Below, piece by piece: positions 47,701 through 62,100 of a stretch of DNA of 64,000 bases. The stretch covers positions 15,639,506-15,703,505 of the forward strand of contig OY804579.1 of the NCBI GenBank assembly GCA_963680875.1, written 5' to 3'. The notes under the pieces were generated by a model. That model was not told the origin of the DNA. It searched no databases and saw nothing but the letters and a program-made list of their open reading frames with translations. Numbering within the stretch: the stretch's first letter is position 1; each line of letters begins with the position of its first letter. Origin of the DNA: Bathymodiolus brooksi. Taxonomy: Eukaryota; Mollusca; Bivalvia; Mytilida; Modiolidae. Position numbers and translations under genes: made by a program.

Positions 47701-50700
47701 TCATATGAATGTATGAATATTGTGTGGGTAAACATTGGAGTCTTGACTGGATGGAAGAAAATCAAACAGCGACATATTTCCTTCATTTTAGGCTATTTAC
47801 GTATGATATTATGAAAAAATTCAACTGCAATTAGTATAAAACATAGAATATTGGCAACTTTTAATATAAAAAAAAAATCTATTCTGACAGCTTGTATGCC
47901 TTTAACTGGATTATATTGTACATGCATGAAAACAATTTTAAACCAAACCTTAGAAGATGAAGCAATTGTGTTGGTCTTTTTATGAACAGCTATACTCAGT
48001 ACGATATCTGTATGTCCATGTAAGATTTGACAGCTCCATGTTTCAACATCATAGACTTTAAGGTGTTCAGAGTTGGTACAAACCACCAGATGTGAGTCAT
48101 CTTTACCAATAAACTGTAAGTCTAACACCTCATCTATGTACCCACAAAACTGTAAAAATAAAACATGTCATCTGATATCTTTTTATCCTGTATCTTGTCC
48201 AAATGTTCAAATCTCAAAACAAATAATACTTAAAGCAGTCTTTACCATAATTTTTTTTTCACCTACTTGCCCGAAAGCCAAATTTAGAAAAATTTCTATT
48301 TATTCCAACAATTTCTTTCATAATTTTGACTTGTTCCCGGGCTATGGACAAGTGGGTTAGCGCAAAGACTATTAAAGATCAAAACTATGTCAACATGTGA
48401 TGTTTTTATATGACAGAAAATGTAAAGGACCTACTGATAGCAAATTCTCTATACAAACAGTATCCCTCACTCTGTTTAAAAAGTCTAAGTGAAATACCAA
48501 AGAACCACATACCATAAGGCCTAACCATTAAAATATTTACAAAGTTAGACTTTAATCAGTGATTATTTATTTTTCAAAAATTCTACCAGTCTATGGAGAC
48601 CTGACATATCATCCACTATATCATTTATAAAGGTAGGAAATAACAAGGGACCAAATACTGACTCCCGGGTCACACCATTCTTGAGTTTACCAATACTTAA
48701 AATTGCTTTATTAATAATAACCCGCCGACATCTATTACTTAAATAACTTTTCAACCAACACATTAATTCACCCTTTATGCCATATCTTTCCAGCTTTAGA
48801 ATGAAACCTTTAATTTAAACACAATCAGAAGATTTGCTTTGGTCAGCAAATGTTATACTAGTCATTTCTTTATTATCTAATGTGAGAAAAACAGTATGAT
48901 TTAATTCAACTAATAATAATTAATAACTAATTCATTCATTTCTTTATTATCTAATGTGAGAAAAACAGTATGATTTAATTCAACTAATAATAATTAACAA
49001 CTAAGGGCTATTCCAGAAATAAATGTATAGGAGGGTCGGAAGGCAGTGCAATTAAAATATGATGCCCGGTGGGGGTCAAGTCAGTTTGAAAATTATCCAT
49101 GTTGGGTTATGAATTAATTTCGATTTTATGCATTGTGGGTTTCTCGTATCCTGAAAATTTATAAGAATGTAAAATCAACGTGTCAATGGAATAAAACCTC
49201 GTGTAAATAAAAAATCATGAATTTTGTGTCTGTTAATCGTGACCACGGCAGTTTTCTACTAACCGTAAGTGTGGTTCTTCTAGAGTTATCTCCCGTTTCC
49301 CTCAATTAAATCACTTCCGGTAGCATGGTCAGAATGGAAAACAACATCAGCGGATGGACTACAGACGATGTAGTCGCTTTGCTGGCTGATACTTTTAGGG
49401 GCATGGGTGCTTATTAGGTCGAAAACAGTATTTGAAAAGCTAAGCATTTTCAACCAAAATGTTTTTCACACTTTTGGTTATCAATTCAATTTGATGCATG
49501 GTGGGTATAGTATTAATTTATATTTTGTGTAGGGGGGGGGGTTATGATTTTGAAAATTTGATGCATGGTGGGTAAAAAATAAAAGTGCCTTCTGACCCCC
49601 CCATACATTTATTTCTCGAAAAGCCCTAATTCATTTCATAATTTTACCTGTTTTTGAAGTTCTATGTTGTCTATTTTATACATAGAAATAGTATGATCAG
49701 CCAGAACAACTGTTAAATTTTGTGTTGTCTCAGTAAACCAGGCTTGTGTTACTGTTTGGCTACTGCTCTCTGTTTCAGACTTGGAACCCAGTCCAACAAA
49801 TTTGGAATAAACACACTTTGACTGTTTCACATTCCAAATCTTCATAGAACCTAAAATTTCAATTATAACAAAACCTTTTCACTCAAAAATTCCAACAATC
49901 AAAATAGTTCCAGTAAGTGCAGTAAGATGTCGATTGGAACATCATTGTCATTACTGACAAAGTTCAACTAGTGACCTTGGAGACAAATAGAAACCATCTT
50001 GAACTACTTTTTGGAAGTAACATGATGTAAATAAATATGGTGACATAGCTATAATTCAATGTATTTTGAGATCTCAAGTGTAACATGAGAAGGAAAGTGA
50101 CAAGGATATTTAAATTGGTTAGATACATGTCTGAATACAGAAGATGGCTATGTCTATCATAACTTACTTGACAACAGATGAAGGGGATGACCCCCTCCCA
50201 CCCCCCACCCCCAATTAACTGTCAATAAAGTTTACTTTTCTAGTTGTTTGGACCAAGTCTGACAAATTTTCAAAATATTTTGCTCATCAGAAGAAAACTT
50301 TTATCTCTGACAGAACAAAAGAATTCAAACTGTGTTGATTACCTTTACTTCCAATGGTAATTATATGATGTCCATCTTCTGTGACATTTAGGTCTGGGTA
50401 GACTGTACCTTCTGGTAGTAATATTACTGATTCTACATTCTGAAAATATCAAGTAGGCAGTTGTCGACAGATTGCTTCCGATGTACTAGGGATTTATTTA
50501 TGAAGACAAAAACAATTTCAAAATTGTATATATTATTGATTATATATTGCATTTCGGGGACCGTCGTGGTCATGATCGTATGGTTGTTGGATTTATAACT
50601 ACCTATACAATCAGTGCCTTTCACCACTACACAGTTGTGAGATCGAATCCCGCTCAGGTGAGGTATACTCGATACAACATTATGCAATTAAGTTTTTCAG

Positions 50701-53700
50701 TGACTTGTTGGTGGTTTTCTCCGGGTCCTCCGGTTTCCTCCACCAATAAAAGTGACTGAACATTACGATATAACTGAAATACTGTTGAAAGTGGCATTAA
50801 ACACCACAAATCTAACCCTATTTCCAGAAATTTCAAATCTATAGAAAGTAAATGGAAAACCAGTACTATATAAGTAAAACTAGATGTGTCGGAATGACAT
50901 GAATGTCCCCGCCGTGAATATCAAGGAGGCTCGCAAATATTTCACCTTTTTTTAATTCCCTTAGTAATAGGGTAAGAATAACAAACTATTGTTTAAGATC
51001 TGTATCCTCAAGCCTCCTTAAATTCACATACATTTGTACCACAAATCAAGTCAATATCTCAAATCATAGTGAAATAAAGTGGTGACAACTAAATATTTGG
51101 TAAAATTTCAAAGCCCAACGGCTGTAAGTTGGCCAAAAATCATTCAACCGGAACGAATTTCAAATTTGATCTGTAACTTATGATTATACACTCTCATACC
51201 AAAAATCAAGTCAATATAACCAAGCATAGCGAAACAAATTGGTGACAACTAAATATTTGGCCAAATTTCAAAGTCCAAGGGCCATAACTCGGCCAAAAAT
51301 CATTGGACCGGAACAAAACGTAAACTTGATCTGTAACTTATCACTATACACCCACATACCAAATATCAAGTCAATATCTCAAAGTATAGCGAAAAAAAGT
51401 GTTGACAACTGTTTAATTTTGGAATTACGGACATGGGTAACACTTTGTGGCTGGGACATAAAAAGAACAAGCAACAAAAAAAAAAACCTATATAGTTCTG
51501 AACTATTCTTTTTAAATGCATACCACAAACATTATAGCTATATATGTTTAGAATATACCTCAAACACTGGGATAGTTTTAATGACTTTTAACTTCTCTGT
51601 ATCCCACACAGCTACAGTACTGTCTCTTCCTCCACTTAAAATACAAATTCAGGGGAGTATTAAACATCATATTAAAGCATCAGTTTCCTGTATTTACTTT
51701 ATATATCATCTACTAGATACAAAACCTTAACAGAACATTACAAACTTATCAGTGACAGTGCTATAGTGGTTTAATGTCATGGTTATTTGTTACCTAGCAA
51801 CAAGACCACAACCCTTACACAAACCTATAATGATAAAGGGTTATTACCAGAATGAATTATATGGAATACTTCAGCAACATATACTTCTTCAGAAATTTAT
51901 TCCTTAAAAAAAAACTAGTTATGTAACAATGAATGTACTTGAAAGAAATAAAAAAAGATGACTCTTTTTTACATGTAAAAATGAAAAAAAGCTTACAAAA
52001 CCCAAAACTCATAACAATTAATAACAACTTTGTTTCTGTGAATACCTAATAAAAATACACCAAAAATGTAATCCGAATTTGGTTATTCTGCTTAGGCCCT
52101 TTGGTTTTCTCACTCCCAAAGATTTTAAAATTATTTGGCTTTGAGCATACCAGATGATAGTTATTCCAGAAACACATCATGAGCACTAAATTGGATATCT
52201 ACATTTTTATTTTCTTAATAATTACATTACTTCCGTTTTTCATTGAAATGTTACAATATGATTGGCTATGAAGTGGTCACATAATTATTAAAGTGATGTT
52301 TCACATCCCAATAAAACTCAAATCCGAACTTGCACATGCCTCCACGACGACGTCAGATGTAAACAATCAATGGCGTAGTAATTTCCAACAGCAAATAATC
52401 TAGCACAAATAAAATTCACAACGAAAAATTCAACTATATTAAATTTTGGTGTGATTTAAATATAATTATAAGAATGTGATCCATATTTTAGTAGTATTGT
52501 AAAATTGTGAAGCAGTATAATACTTAATGATATTCTTGCTAGGTTAGGTAAAGGTTATAGGTCATCACTTTCCACTTTATAATAACTTCCAGACTTATTG
52601 GGGGATGAAACCCTTTAATAAATAAAACAAATTGACTGGAGAAATACCTGGCCATGTTTCAGTGTAGGATGTCTTAACAATTGAGAAGTGTATTGTGGGG
52701 TGTGAATCTATGTCAGTGTTAGGTTTGTTGTCATAACTCCACAACCTTAACCACTCGACAACCCATTCCTTGGTAGTCTTCTTAAGAATCTGGCAGTCTT
52801 TATAATAATAGTAAAACAATAATAAAATAACATGTCTGTCAATAAAGTTTTCTAAAAATGACAACATACATGTACATATATCTTGATTGGTTTACCTGTA
52901 TAATGCTTTGCCATCCACTGAGAAACAAAGGGAGGTAACTACACTAAAATGTGCCTCAACTTCAGCTATACATGTACTACTTGTTAAGTCCCATACTCTT
53001 ACTTTATAATCTTTGGCAGCAGAAAATAACTGTAACTTCTCTGCATCAGGATGGAATCCTACAACACTAAAAATACAAAATAATGGTAAATAAAAAAAAT
53101 GGAAGAATATGTCCATGGGACACAGATGGCTTGAAATAAAGCTACTGAACAGGCAAAGAGTCTTAAATCATACTTGGCCTGCCATTTTATGGTCCCTGAC
53201 ACAGAGATGCAGCGGTTTCTAGATAAAGAAAACAGGGGCATAGCTCAGGAACAGCAAAAATGTCCAATTCCTAAATCCTACTTGGCCTGCATTTTATGGT
53301 CCCTGACACAGAGATGCAGCAGTTTCTAGATAAAGAAAACAGAGGCATAGCTCAAGAACAGCAAAAGTGTCCAATTCCTAAATCCTACTTGGCCTGCCTT
53401 TTATTGTCCCTAACACAAAAATGTTAATGTTTCTAGCTAAAGAAAACAGGGGCATAGCTCAAGAACAGCAAAAGTGTCCAATTCCCAAATCCTACTTGGC
53501 CTGCCTTTTATTGTCCCTAACACAAAAATGTTAATGTTTCTAGCTAAAGAAAACAGGGGCATAGCTCAAGAACAGCAAAAGTGTCCAATTCCTAAATCCT
53601 ACTTGGCCTGCCTTTTATTGTCCCTAACACAAAAATGTTAATGTTTCTAGCTAAAGAAAATAGGGGCATAACTCCATAATAAGGAAAGTGTACAATTCCT

Positions 53701-56700
53701 AAATCATACTTGGCCTAGATGAATAGATGGAATTAGTTGGGAGGGCAGACTACCTTACTAATGGGGATCTTCAGTTAATGAACAGAAATCAAAGCAGCAC
53801 ATACAGACATGGCTAAAACTAATAATACCCTGCATCTGGCAGAAAGGGCTAAGAAAACAACCAGAAATTACATCTGTATTAGGAAGCATACTTGGTCTAG
53901 CAGCCATGCTGAATTTCTGAACAAAAAGAAAATCTAATAAAATGTAGAGGACCACTCAATAAAATTTCAGCTAAGTGTGGTTTCATTTGCTAATGTGATG
54001 TCATAAAAAAAAGACTGAAACATGATATAAACTAAGGACACTGAAAACAACAATGATGCAAAGTTATGACAGTATACCTACAGTACAGAAAGGGACATAC
54101 CGTGATTGATCACTCCCAGAGACATAATTTTTAATCCTTTAGACATATCATCACGGACATAAACCCACTGTGATAGACCTAAAATGGACCATAAAACAAG
54201 GTAGTGGGGATTAAATTTTATGGCTCTCTGTCACCTGTGCGCCCATTGATATTTTACCGCCAATTAAGAGATTAGCGTTACCTGTTCTACCTGTTGACTT
54301 TTAATATCGTAAGCCATAATTATTGCTACTGAAGGATGTATTTTTGACAATTAATTTTGTATCCTCTTGCTATTAATATTTGACTGTTTGTTGCTTTTCA
54401 TTGCCAAAGAATGTCTGTCTTGTTATCATTTTCGTTTGTTTTAGAAAGTTCTACTTTATGACCTCGAGTTCTATATTAAGAATTTTGTTGAAACCGCAAC
54501 TGAACTTTATCTTGTTTAATTTTAATTTCTCATTTTTTTTTTCTGTTGGGTTGAATTCAGTATGTATTGAATTATTCGTAAATACGGGCTACTTCATAAA
54601 TGTATTTTTTGTTTTAAGTTAAACCACAGGCACAGGTTTTTGAAGCACAGACTTTGCAAGCGCAGGTTTTGTAGTGTTTAGTTGGTAAAGAGCAGACTTA
54701 AAATTGATTATTGGTTTATTTTGTGTTTTGGACTTTTACCTCTCGTATTGAAAAAAATTAACAATTCAAGTAAACTGTTTTACACATTTGGCTTGTTACG
54801 TAATTCCGTTATAGATGAAAATAATTTTCTTTAAAATTGCAAACAAAAACCTATAACAATCCAAATTTACGTAGGCTACAAAATGAACAAAAAGTGGAAA
54901 ACGAAAAGCATGCTTTTAATTTGTTCCATAAACTTTGGGTTTTTTTTTTGCTGTATTTTGTCACAATTCTATTGGGTTGAAAGCCAATTAAGATTTGAAT
55001 TTGAATAAATAAATAAACTGGTGACATTTGATTTTGGTCAGATACTGTGTAATGTCAAACATTTGTAAGGGTAAAATCATGATAAAGGTTAATTCCTTAT
55101 TTCCTTTCACGTTTCTAATCTTTCTGCAGATTAGCCGCTAATTTCCAAAATATATCCGTAAATTTAGTGACTTTTGGACATGTAGTACTTCTTTGAACGA
55201 TCTGTTTATAAATATTTGTTTCGTTAATTTTTCATCAAATTCTTCAATGACCGTATACAAATTATTTAGTACGTATTTCTACAACGAAAAGGGTTTTAAC
55301 TGTGTTTTCTACGAAGATTAAAATAAAAAAAATTACTGAACGTATAAAAATCACGCATATCGCGCATGTGTTTATGAAACTTCATTTGTGCACAAGCCAG
55401 GTCAAGATACGCGTGTCAATAAAATACTAGGTGTAGATACGCAATACACAGCTAAGGTTAAAAATCTTTGAAACAAATTCAAACAACCCATGATTTCACT
55501 GAATTGAAGTTGAATAAGCATTTATTATTTACATTATATTCATCAATTCAAATGAACTCTCCGTTCTCGTGCTATTTTCTCGATCTCGGGATTTCATTCC
55601 CGGGATTACGTTCAAGGATGTTTTACGTTTTGAGGAAAGAAATAAAAATGTTTTTTTTTAATTCTGAGGGGAATCTGAGACAGTACCTGAAAAAAAAAAT
55701 AGGCGATATAAAAACGTAATTTCACCTGTACATCTTATCTGACTAGTTTACCTATAAAACGACACACTTGATTACAAGATTAACACCTAGTGTTTTATTG
55801 CTTCCTGATCACCGACATAAATTAAAATTTTTAATCCCCATCACTCTCCTAGACATGACCACTATCACGGTGATTGATCACGGTATGTCCCTTTCTGTAC
55901 TGTAACACAGACATTAGGTCTATGTAACCTATATATAAGTGTATATTATAGTGTATTCAATTCTGTAAGTATGCTGTCGATAAGTTTGTCACATTACATT
56001 TACAGTACAGAAATTAATTAACCTGAGAAAGCCTTGGGTTAAATGTTTATATAACAATTTTAGTATAAAACAACCTTATGACCTTTAGATGACCTTTAAG
56101 ATTATGGGCAGAGTTTATTACCTTATGACCCCTTGATGACCTTTAAGATTATGTGTACAGTATTGTCTTTCTATATCCCATAGTTTTACTGTGGTGTCGG
56201 CACTTCCTGTAGCCAGTAACGTAGAAGTCACATCAAAATCCATGGCTGTTACCGGTGAAACATGGATGGCCTTTAAAAATTAACATAAAGACTAATATAT
56301 TACCTTATTCAATAAAATAAAAATCAATATTGAGTGAATCTTGAGCAAAACAAATCTTGAATCAAATTTTTGTAATCCTTGTAAATTTTACTTGTGAACA
56401 TAAAAGACAGCTCTCAAAAGGTGTGCATAGGTTTATTGTATAGTTAATATCAAATATTTGTAATATTTTTTGCATGAAATTAGTATCAGCCAAAAATATG
56501 TGTGTTTCTGGTAGATTTACCTTCGCTAAAATGTTACTACAAACCCTAATATTTATTTTAAAAAAGACACTTATTGACTTAACTACAAGAAGCTTTTCAA
56601 TAAATAAATCTCCCTAATGCACATGTAACCTTAGTGGGTTTGGGCTAACCTATTGGTTTTTGACTATGAGTGTACCAGATGAAGTTTATTCCAGAAAAGT

Positions 56701-59151
56701 GTTGTAAGCACTAAATTAAATATCTACATTTTTTGTTACTAATGTACTCTGCAGGACCAATAAATTGGGAAAGGTTTAACACGAGACTAGTTCAGACTGT
56801 AATCTATTCTGTATGCACATATTCTGTTGAGGAAAACTGATCCACATTAAAATACTTTATTTTTCACTCAGATAAGTTGTTGATACAAGAAAGCATATTC
56901 ACTGCTTTGAGTCTAAACATCTCTTTGAACAATTCTGTAGGATAAAAGATACCCAGGATAGATATCTCCTCCATATGTGTTAAATTTTCTATAGAATATG
57001 ATACTGTCTCACCTTCCATGATCTTGTCACTGTTTGCTCTCTCCACAGCCATTGTCTAAGTACCAAATGTCTTGTAGCCACTATCAAATACTACAAATAA
57101 AAATGTACAATAAGTGGTGTATAAGAAGGAAGTTTGACTGATTCTTCTTTCCCCTTCATATAAGTACATGTACATGCAGATTTATTGTACTTGTTAACCA
57201 TGGACAGGAGCAACGATGTCAGAATTCATTCTCATTGACAAATATGGAAGAGGTCTGGATGGCTAACTGATTAAGGTTGTTGACTTCTAACCACAAGCCT
57301 AACACCACTTACATGACAAACGGCCTGATACCCGCCTCAAATGTGTACAAACACCTACCCATGACTGGGATTGTCCAAGTTTTCCTACCCTGTGAAGGAC
57401 AGTCGTGGTCGTGATCATATGTTAGTTGGATTTACAACTACCTATGAAATCAGTTCCTATCACCACTGAAGTTATGAGTTCAAATCCCACTCATGGTGAG
57501 GTGTACTCGATACAACTTTATGTGATAAAGTTTGTGTGTGACTTGTGCGACAGGTGGTTTTCTCCGGGTACTCAGGTTTCCTCCACCAATAAAACGGACC
57601 ACCACGATATACACTGTAACTGAAATATTGTTGAAAGTGGCATTAAACACCATAACCCCTCTACCCTGTAAAGTCTGGTAGTCACAATAAAGCTTAAAAA
57701 ATGCTGAGTGAAGATAAACACTGATAACTCAATATATAACTCCGACTGTGTCCTAGTGTTGACTTCATTGATTCTAAAATGTTTATATTTATAGCGTATG
57801 TGTTATAATTTTCTGAATTGCAGTATGTTAAATGAACTTTTGTCATCCTTGACAAAACTCTTACAATTCAGCTAAAGTGTGGAACTTTAGAGAAATTATT
57901 TCTTAATTAATCACTTTTATAGTTATTTTAGAGACAAAAAAAAATATTTCCATTTTCTAAACAAAATCTTAAGACAATATGTCTTTAAGCTATGTTAAAA
58001 ATAAAACTCTTTGAAGTCTTTGAAGTTTACCTTTTCATCAGGTGTGATACAGTAGCATGTTATTTCTTCATCGTCTTCCTGAAAACAACAGTAAATAACA
58101 AGGAATCATTTTAATCATGTACCATGAAGATTAAACATTCAATAAAACTCTTACCTGATACAAAACAACCAGATGTTTATATTTCATGACAAGGTGTGAA
58201 AATATTAATAACTTATGGTAGAGATGGACATACTAAATGACATTTCAAGAGACAATTTGCTGCACTTTCTCTCTTGCTATACAGAACAAGTTTTTCAGAT
58301 CATCTTACAGAATCTCACTGATTTTCAAAATGAAAGTATCACTACATTTGGAGCTTGTGCAAATTTCGGTCACTCGACAAGTTGTCATATTGACCAAATG
58401 TCCACCAGAAATCAACAGCTCTTTCAACATTACAATCAACCACAGAATGACCATCAATAGACACCATCAGCAAATGGTTTCAAGTTTTAGTGTTCAAAAC
58501 TTGAGAACTAGTCACATTTTATTCTTTTTACAGCAGGAAAAACGTTGTTTTTAAATAGATTCAAAAACAGCATAACTGGTTCTGATGGGTGAATCCAGAT
58601 AGTGATATTTTTTTAAACATCATCTTATTGGTGGATAAAAAAATATGGTATAATATATTCGTATCAGGAAAATCCATGATTTTATTACTTATATCTTTGA
58701 AGAAGTCGCTCATTAAGTGGTTTCTTATCTTTAAGCAGGCAAACTTAAATGCTATTCCATATATTTTTCTTAAACATGTACTTAATGTATTTAAGAAATG
58801 TTGAACTTATAAACTAACCTGTCCTAAACTCTCTATAATATTTCCACTTGTAATATCAAGGACATTAACTTTATTACCACACCCACAAAACAGCAATTCT
58901 CCATTTTTGCTTCTCTGAAAAAAAATTACTCCATCAACTTAAAAAAAAACATGTTAAAACATCACAGTACTCATTAAATGAGTCATTTAAGACTTTTGTT
59001 TTTGAGTCCATTTCAACTGTCAAACTCAAGACCAAATTGATGATGCTGTTTTTGAGTCAATTTTACGAAATACACTTGAAATTCTACAAAATGTATATGT
59101 CTTTACAACTAATATATAAAGATATGTGATATGTTTGCTTCCCAAGAAAAA

Positions 59152-59187
<36 letters not shown>

Positions 59188-62100
59188 CTTTTTTCAATAC
59201 CTTTAAGTTTTATGCTTCAAAAGAAAAGAAAATCTTATTGATACCAGTTCTTGAAAATGTGAACTAAAAAATTGGTTTGCATCATCTTTCTTATAAGAAA
59301 CATTTTGGTTTGCAAATGAAAATGGCTAAACATGACCATATGATGCTTGTAGGTTATATTGAAAGGTGTTTTCAGTTACCTGTATATTTCCTCCTGTGTA
59401 AAAGGCTTCATGTTTCTGACTGAGATCAAAGCTGAAAAAGAAAGAAAAGATATATCCAACACTTACATATATAACTTATAAATTAATTAAATAAATAAAA
59501 CACAAGTTGAATTATTGTACAAACTGTACAATTGATTTCTCAAGATTTCCTGCTACAAATTGTTTCTTAGATGACAGTCAGGAAATTTAATTAAATACAA
59601 ATGTATACTCTAAATGTAATGAATATTTACACCTTTAATTCACAATTATACAATAAAGAAATAAGTGTGACCAAGGGCCTATTCTATTTATAAAGTTGCC
59701 CATAAACCTGTTCACTATCAATTTAATTAAGAAATAAATCATGGAAGCCAGAATGTGTTGGGAGTTTTAATATGGGTTGGCGGATATTAGTATTTTATCC
59801 CGAACCAGAGGCCAGGCCTCGACATTAACGTTTGTCCGATACCAGTGAAAACCGAAGTCGGACAAGTAGATCTTGTATTACGGTTGTCCGACGGGACAAG
59901 TGAAAAGTTCAGATTCCCAAACGTGCCGGTACGACGGACAAATGTATTTCCACTGGTATAAAATACTGGGTTTGTTGTATAAAAGAGCCCTGTTTGATCT
60001 CCAATTTGTCCATAATTTATTTTGATTAAAACTAAAGTGAAACGCCAGATCAAAACCCTTTTTATTGTATCATTTATCGTTCTCCTGTGATGAAGTTCAA
60101 GGACATTGACAAAATTAAAGTCGCAATCTCAGAAACGCTTTAATGAACGGAAATATCAATATTTGAAATATAAGAACAAGAATCACTCCGGAACGGACAC
60201 GTAAAAATTATCGGATATCAATTTGGCGCCAAATTTAAACTTGTTTTTTGTGCAAAATACGATAGAGGACTTGATTTAGGCTTTTGGGAAATATTGAAAC
60301 CTTTGAAATGGACAAATATTACAAGCTTTTACCTGATCTGGTTGAAAAGATCCACTAAAAATTTTATTTCTCTGTGAATTTAAATAAAATACTTTGCTTT
60401 ATTTATATCACAGGCACTTGTTTCTGGTAAAAAAAATATACCTAGATACTGTAATATATAGTATCTAGGTACCGGTATATTTTTTACCAGAAACAAGGAT
60501 TTATATAACACAAATATGAGCTATTACAATTTGTGTGGTATTGGATCACAACACAGTATTATTTCAAAAGGAAAAGGGGGGGGGGGGGGGGGGTACACAT
60601 AAAAATCACTGGTATGCAAGACTCCAATCAAGATAGACAGAAATAAAAATGTGACCTTGAATATATGTCCTTAAGATAGCTATGAATAAAAAAAAACCCA
60701 GAACAAATCAGTTCAGGCAGCTTTAACTATTTACTTAATTTGGGCAGGGTAACGTCAGAGGGGTCGCGAAACAATGTTTCGATTAATCGCAATTGACTTC
60801 TCCCAGAAGTCTCCCCACTTCTCTCTGTTGTCTCCCACTTCTCCCTGTGAGCTCTCTGAAAGAGAAGTCACTTCTCCCTCTAATTTGAAAGTAGTGGGAG
60901 CCCTGGATAATTATTCTCTAGTTTTTGTAATTTTTATTAATTTTTTCGGACAACTAAAAGATTGAGTCGGACAAGTACTTTTTTTTAGTTAGTTGTCCGA
61001 AGGGACAAGTTGAAAAATATGTTAATGTAGAGGCCTGGAGGCGAGGGATAAAATTTACTAGTATCCGCCAACCCATGTTAAAACTCAAAACGCATTCTGG
61101 CTTCCATGATTTATTTTGATTCTGATATGTCTACGAGTACAAATACGGTAGTATACTTTGATTGGAAGACAGTAATTTATATTTAAGTTTGCCGAAAATG
61201 TCGCACACAAGTTATGCTGCTAATGGAAAAGTCAGTCACATTCACCGGCACATGTGCGAATGAGCTTATACCATCGATTAATCGCTCGTTTGTCTACAAA
61301 GCGAAAGAAGGACATCATGTTAGAATTAAAATTAAATGTTTGTTTCTTAATTTTTTTTCTGTAGCGATACACATTTTGTATGGGATCACATCAGGGTTCA
61401 TTTTTTCAATCAACCAATCAGCAACGAACCTGCTAAATGTTTTTTTACTGTTGAAGATTTGTTTTTATAAATTGAAGTTTGAAAACCTTTTTCATCTGAA
61501 AGATAATTTGGTGTAATGGCCGTGATGTGTTTATTGACTTGTTCATGGGACACCTAAAAACATAATTTGCCTTGATACCATGAGATGCTCAGGAAAATAT
61601 ATAAAATTTAGCCAAGCAAGTTCTCCATACAATGTTGTGCAGTGTCCGTATTCGATAGTTCCTGTATTTTTGTTTGCTATTCGAAACTGTGCGACGTCAT
61701 TATTCGATTTTTTCGGCCTAAAGCGTCTGTAACGAACGCTACATATATCAACCAAAAAGGAATCGGAAATGCCTATTAGAGAGTTAAGTCAATTAAATAA
61801 ACTGTCTGTATAGTTAAATGGCACCATTTTGCTAATATATATTTGCATTCAACCTTTACTCGCCCTTTTTAAGTTCAAATGAAAATTGTCGTCCGACATC
61901 AATCAATACTGTTCTGAAAATAAAGGAAATCTCCAATTGCGGGGAAAATCTCCCCTATCGAAATTAGGAAACACCATTTTGAACTTGAAAAAATGCATCG
62001 CCAAGTTTGAAGATAAGAAACTATTTTATTACTAGACTAAACTGAAGTTTAATATTCACAATCAATATATATAACAATCCTATTGTAAGTAGTAAAATAT

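Larger units (their letters stand above)
59722..61330. repeat. Copy of the palindromic 700-bp repeat family, split by a nested transposon
   Basis: The left arm 59722-59812 (AAATCATGGAAGCCAGAATG onward) and the right part 61038-61330 (ATCCGCCAACCCATGTTAAA, then ATTCTGGCTTCCATGATTTA, ending GGACATCATGTTAGAAT) are the two halves of the element seen at 20865-21260. The loop is interrupted by the insertion 59813-61037. It lies in TBL3 intron 1. Confidence 0.85.

Noticed and set aside
50433..50836. Short open frames on both strands near a TBL3 exon
   Set aside because: They lie in a family B SINE. Only 50343-50439 is a TBL3 exon.
58154..58192. Possible extra TBL3 exon on - strand ending KHLVVLYQ before a GTAAG
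   Set aside because: There is no acceptor before it, and exons 58914-58819 and 58078-58031 join directly in phase with the expected TBL3 sequence. The matching blade segment is found instead at 57090-57013.
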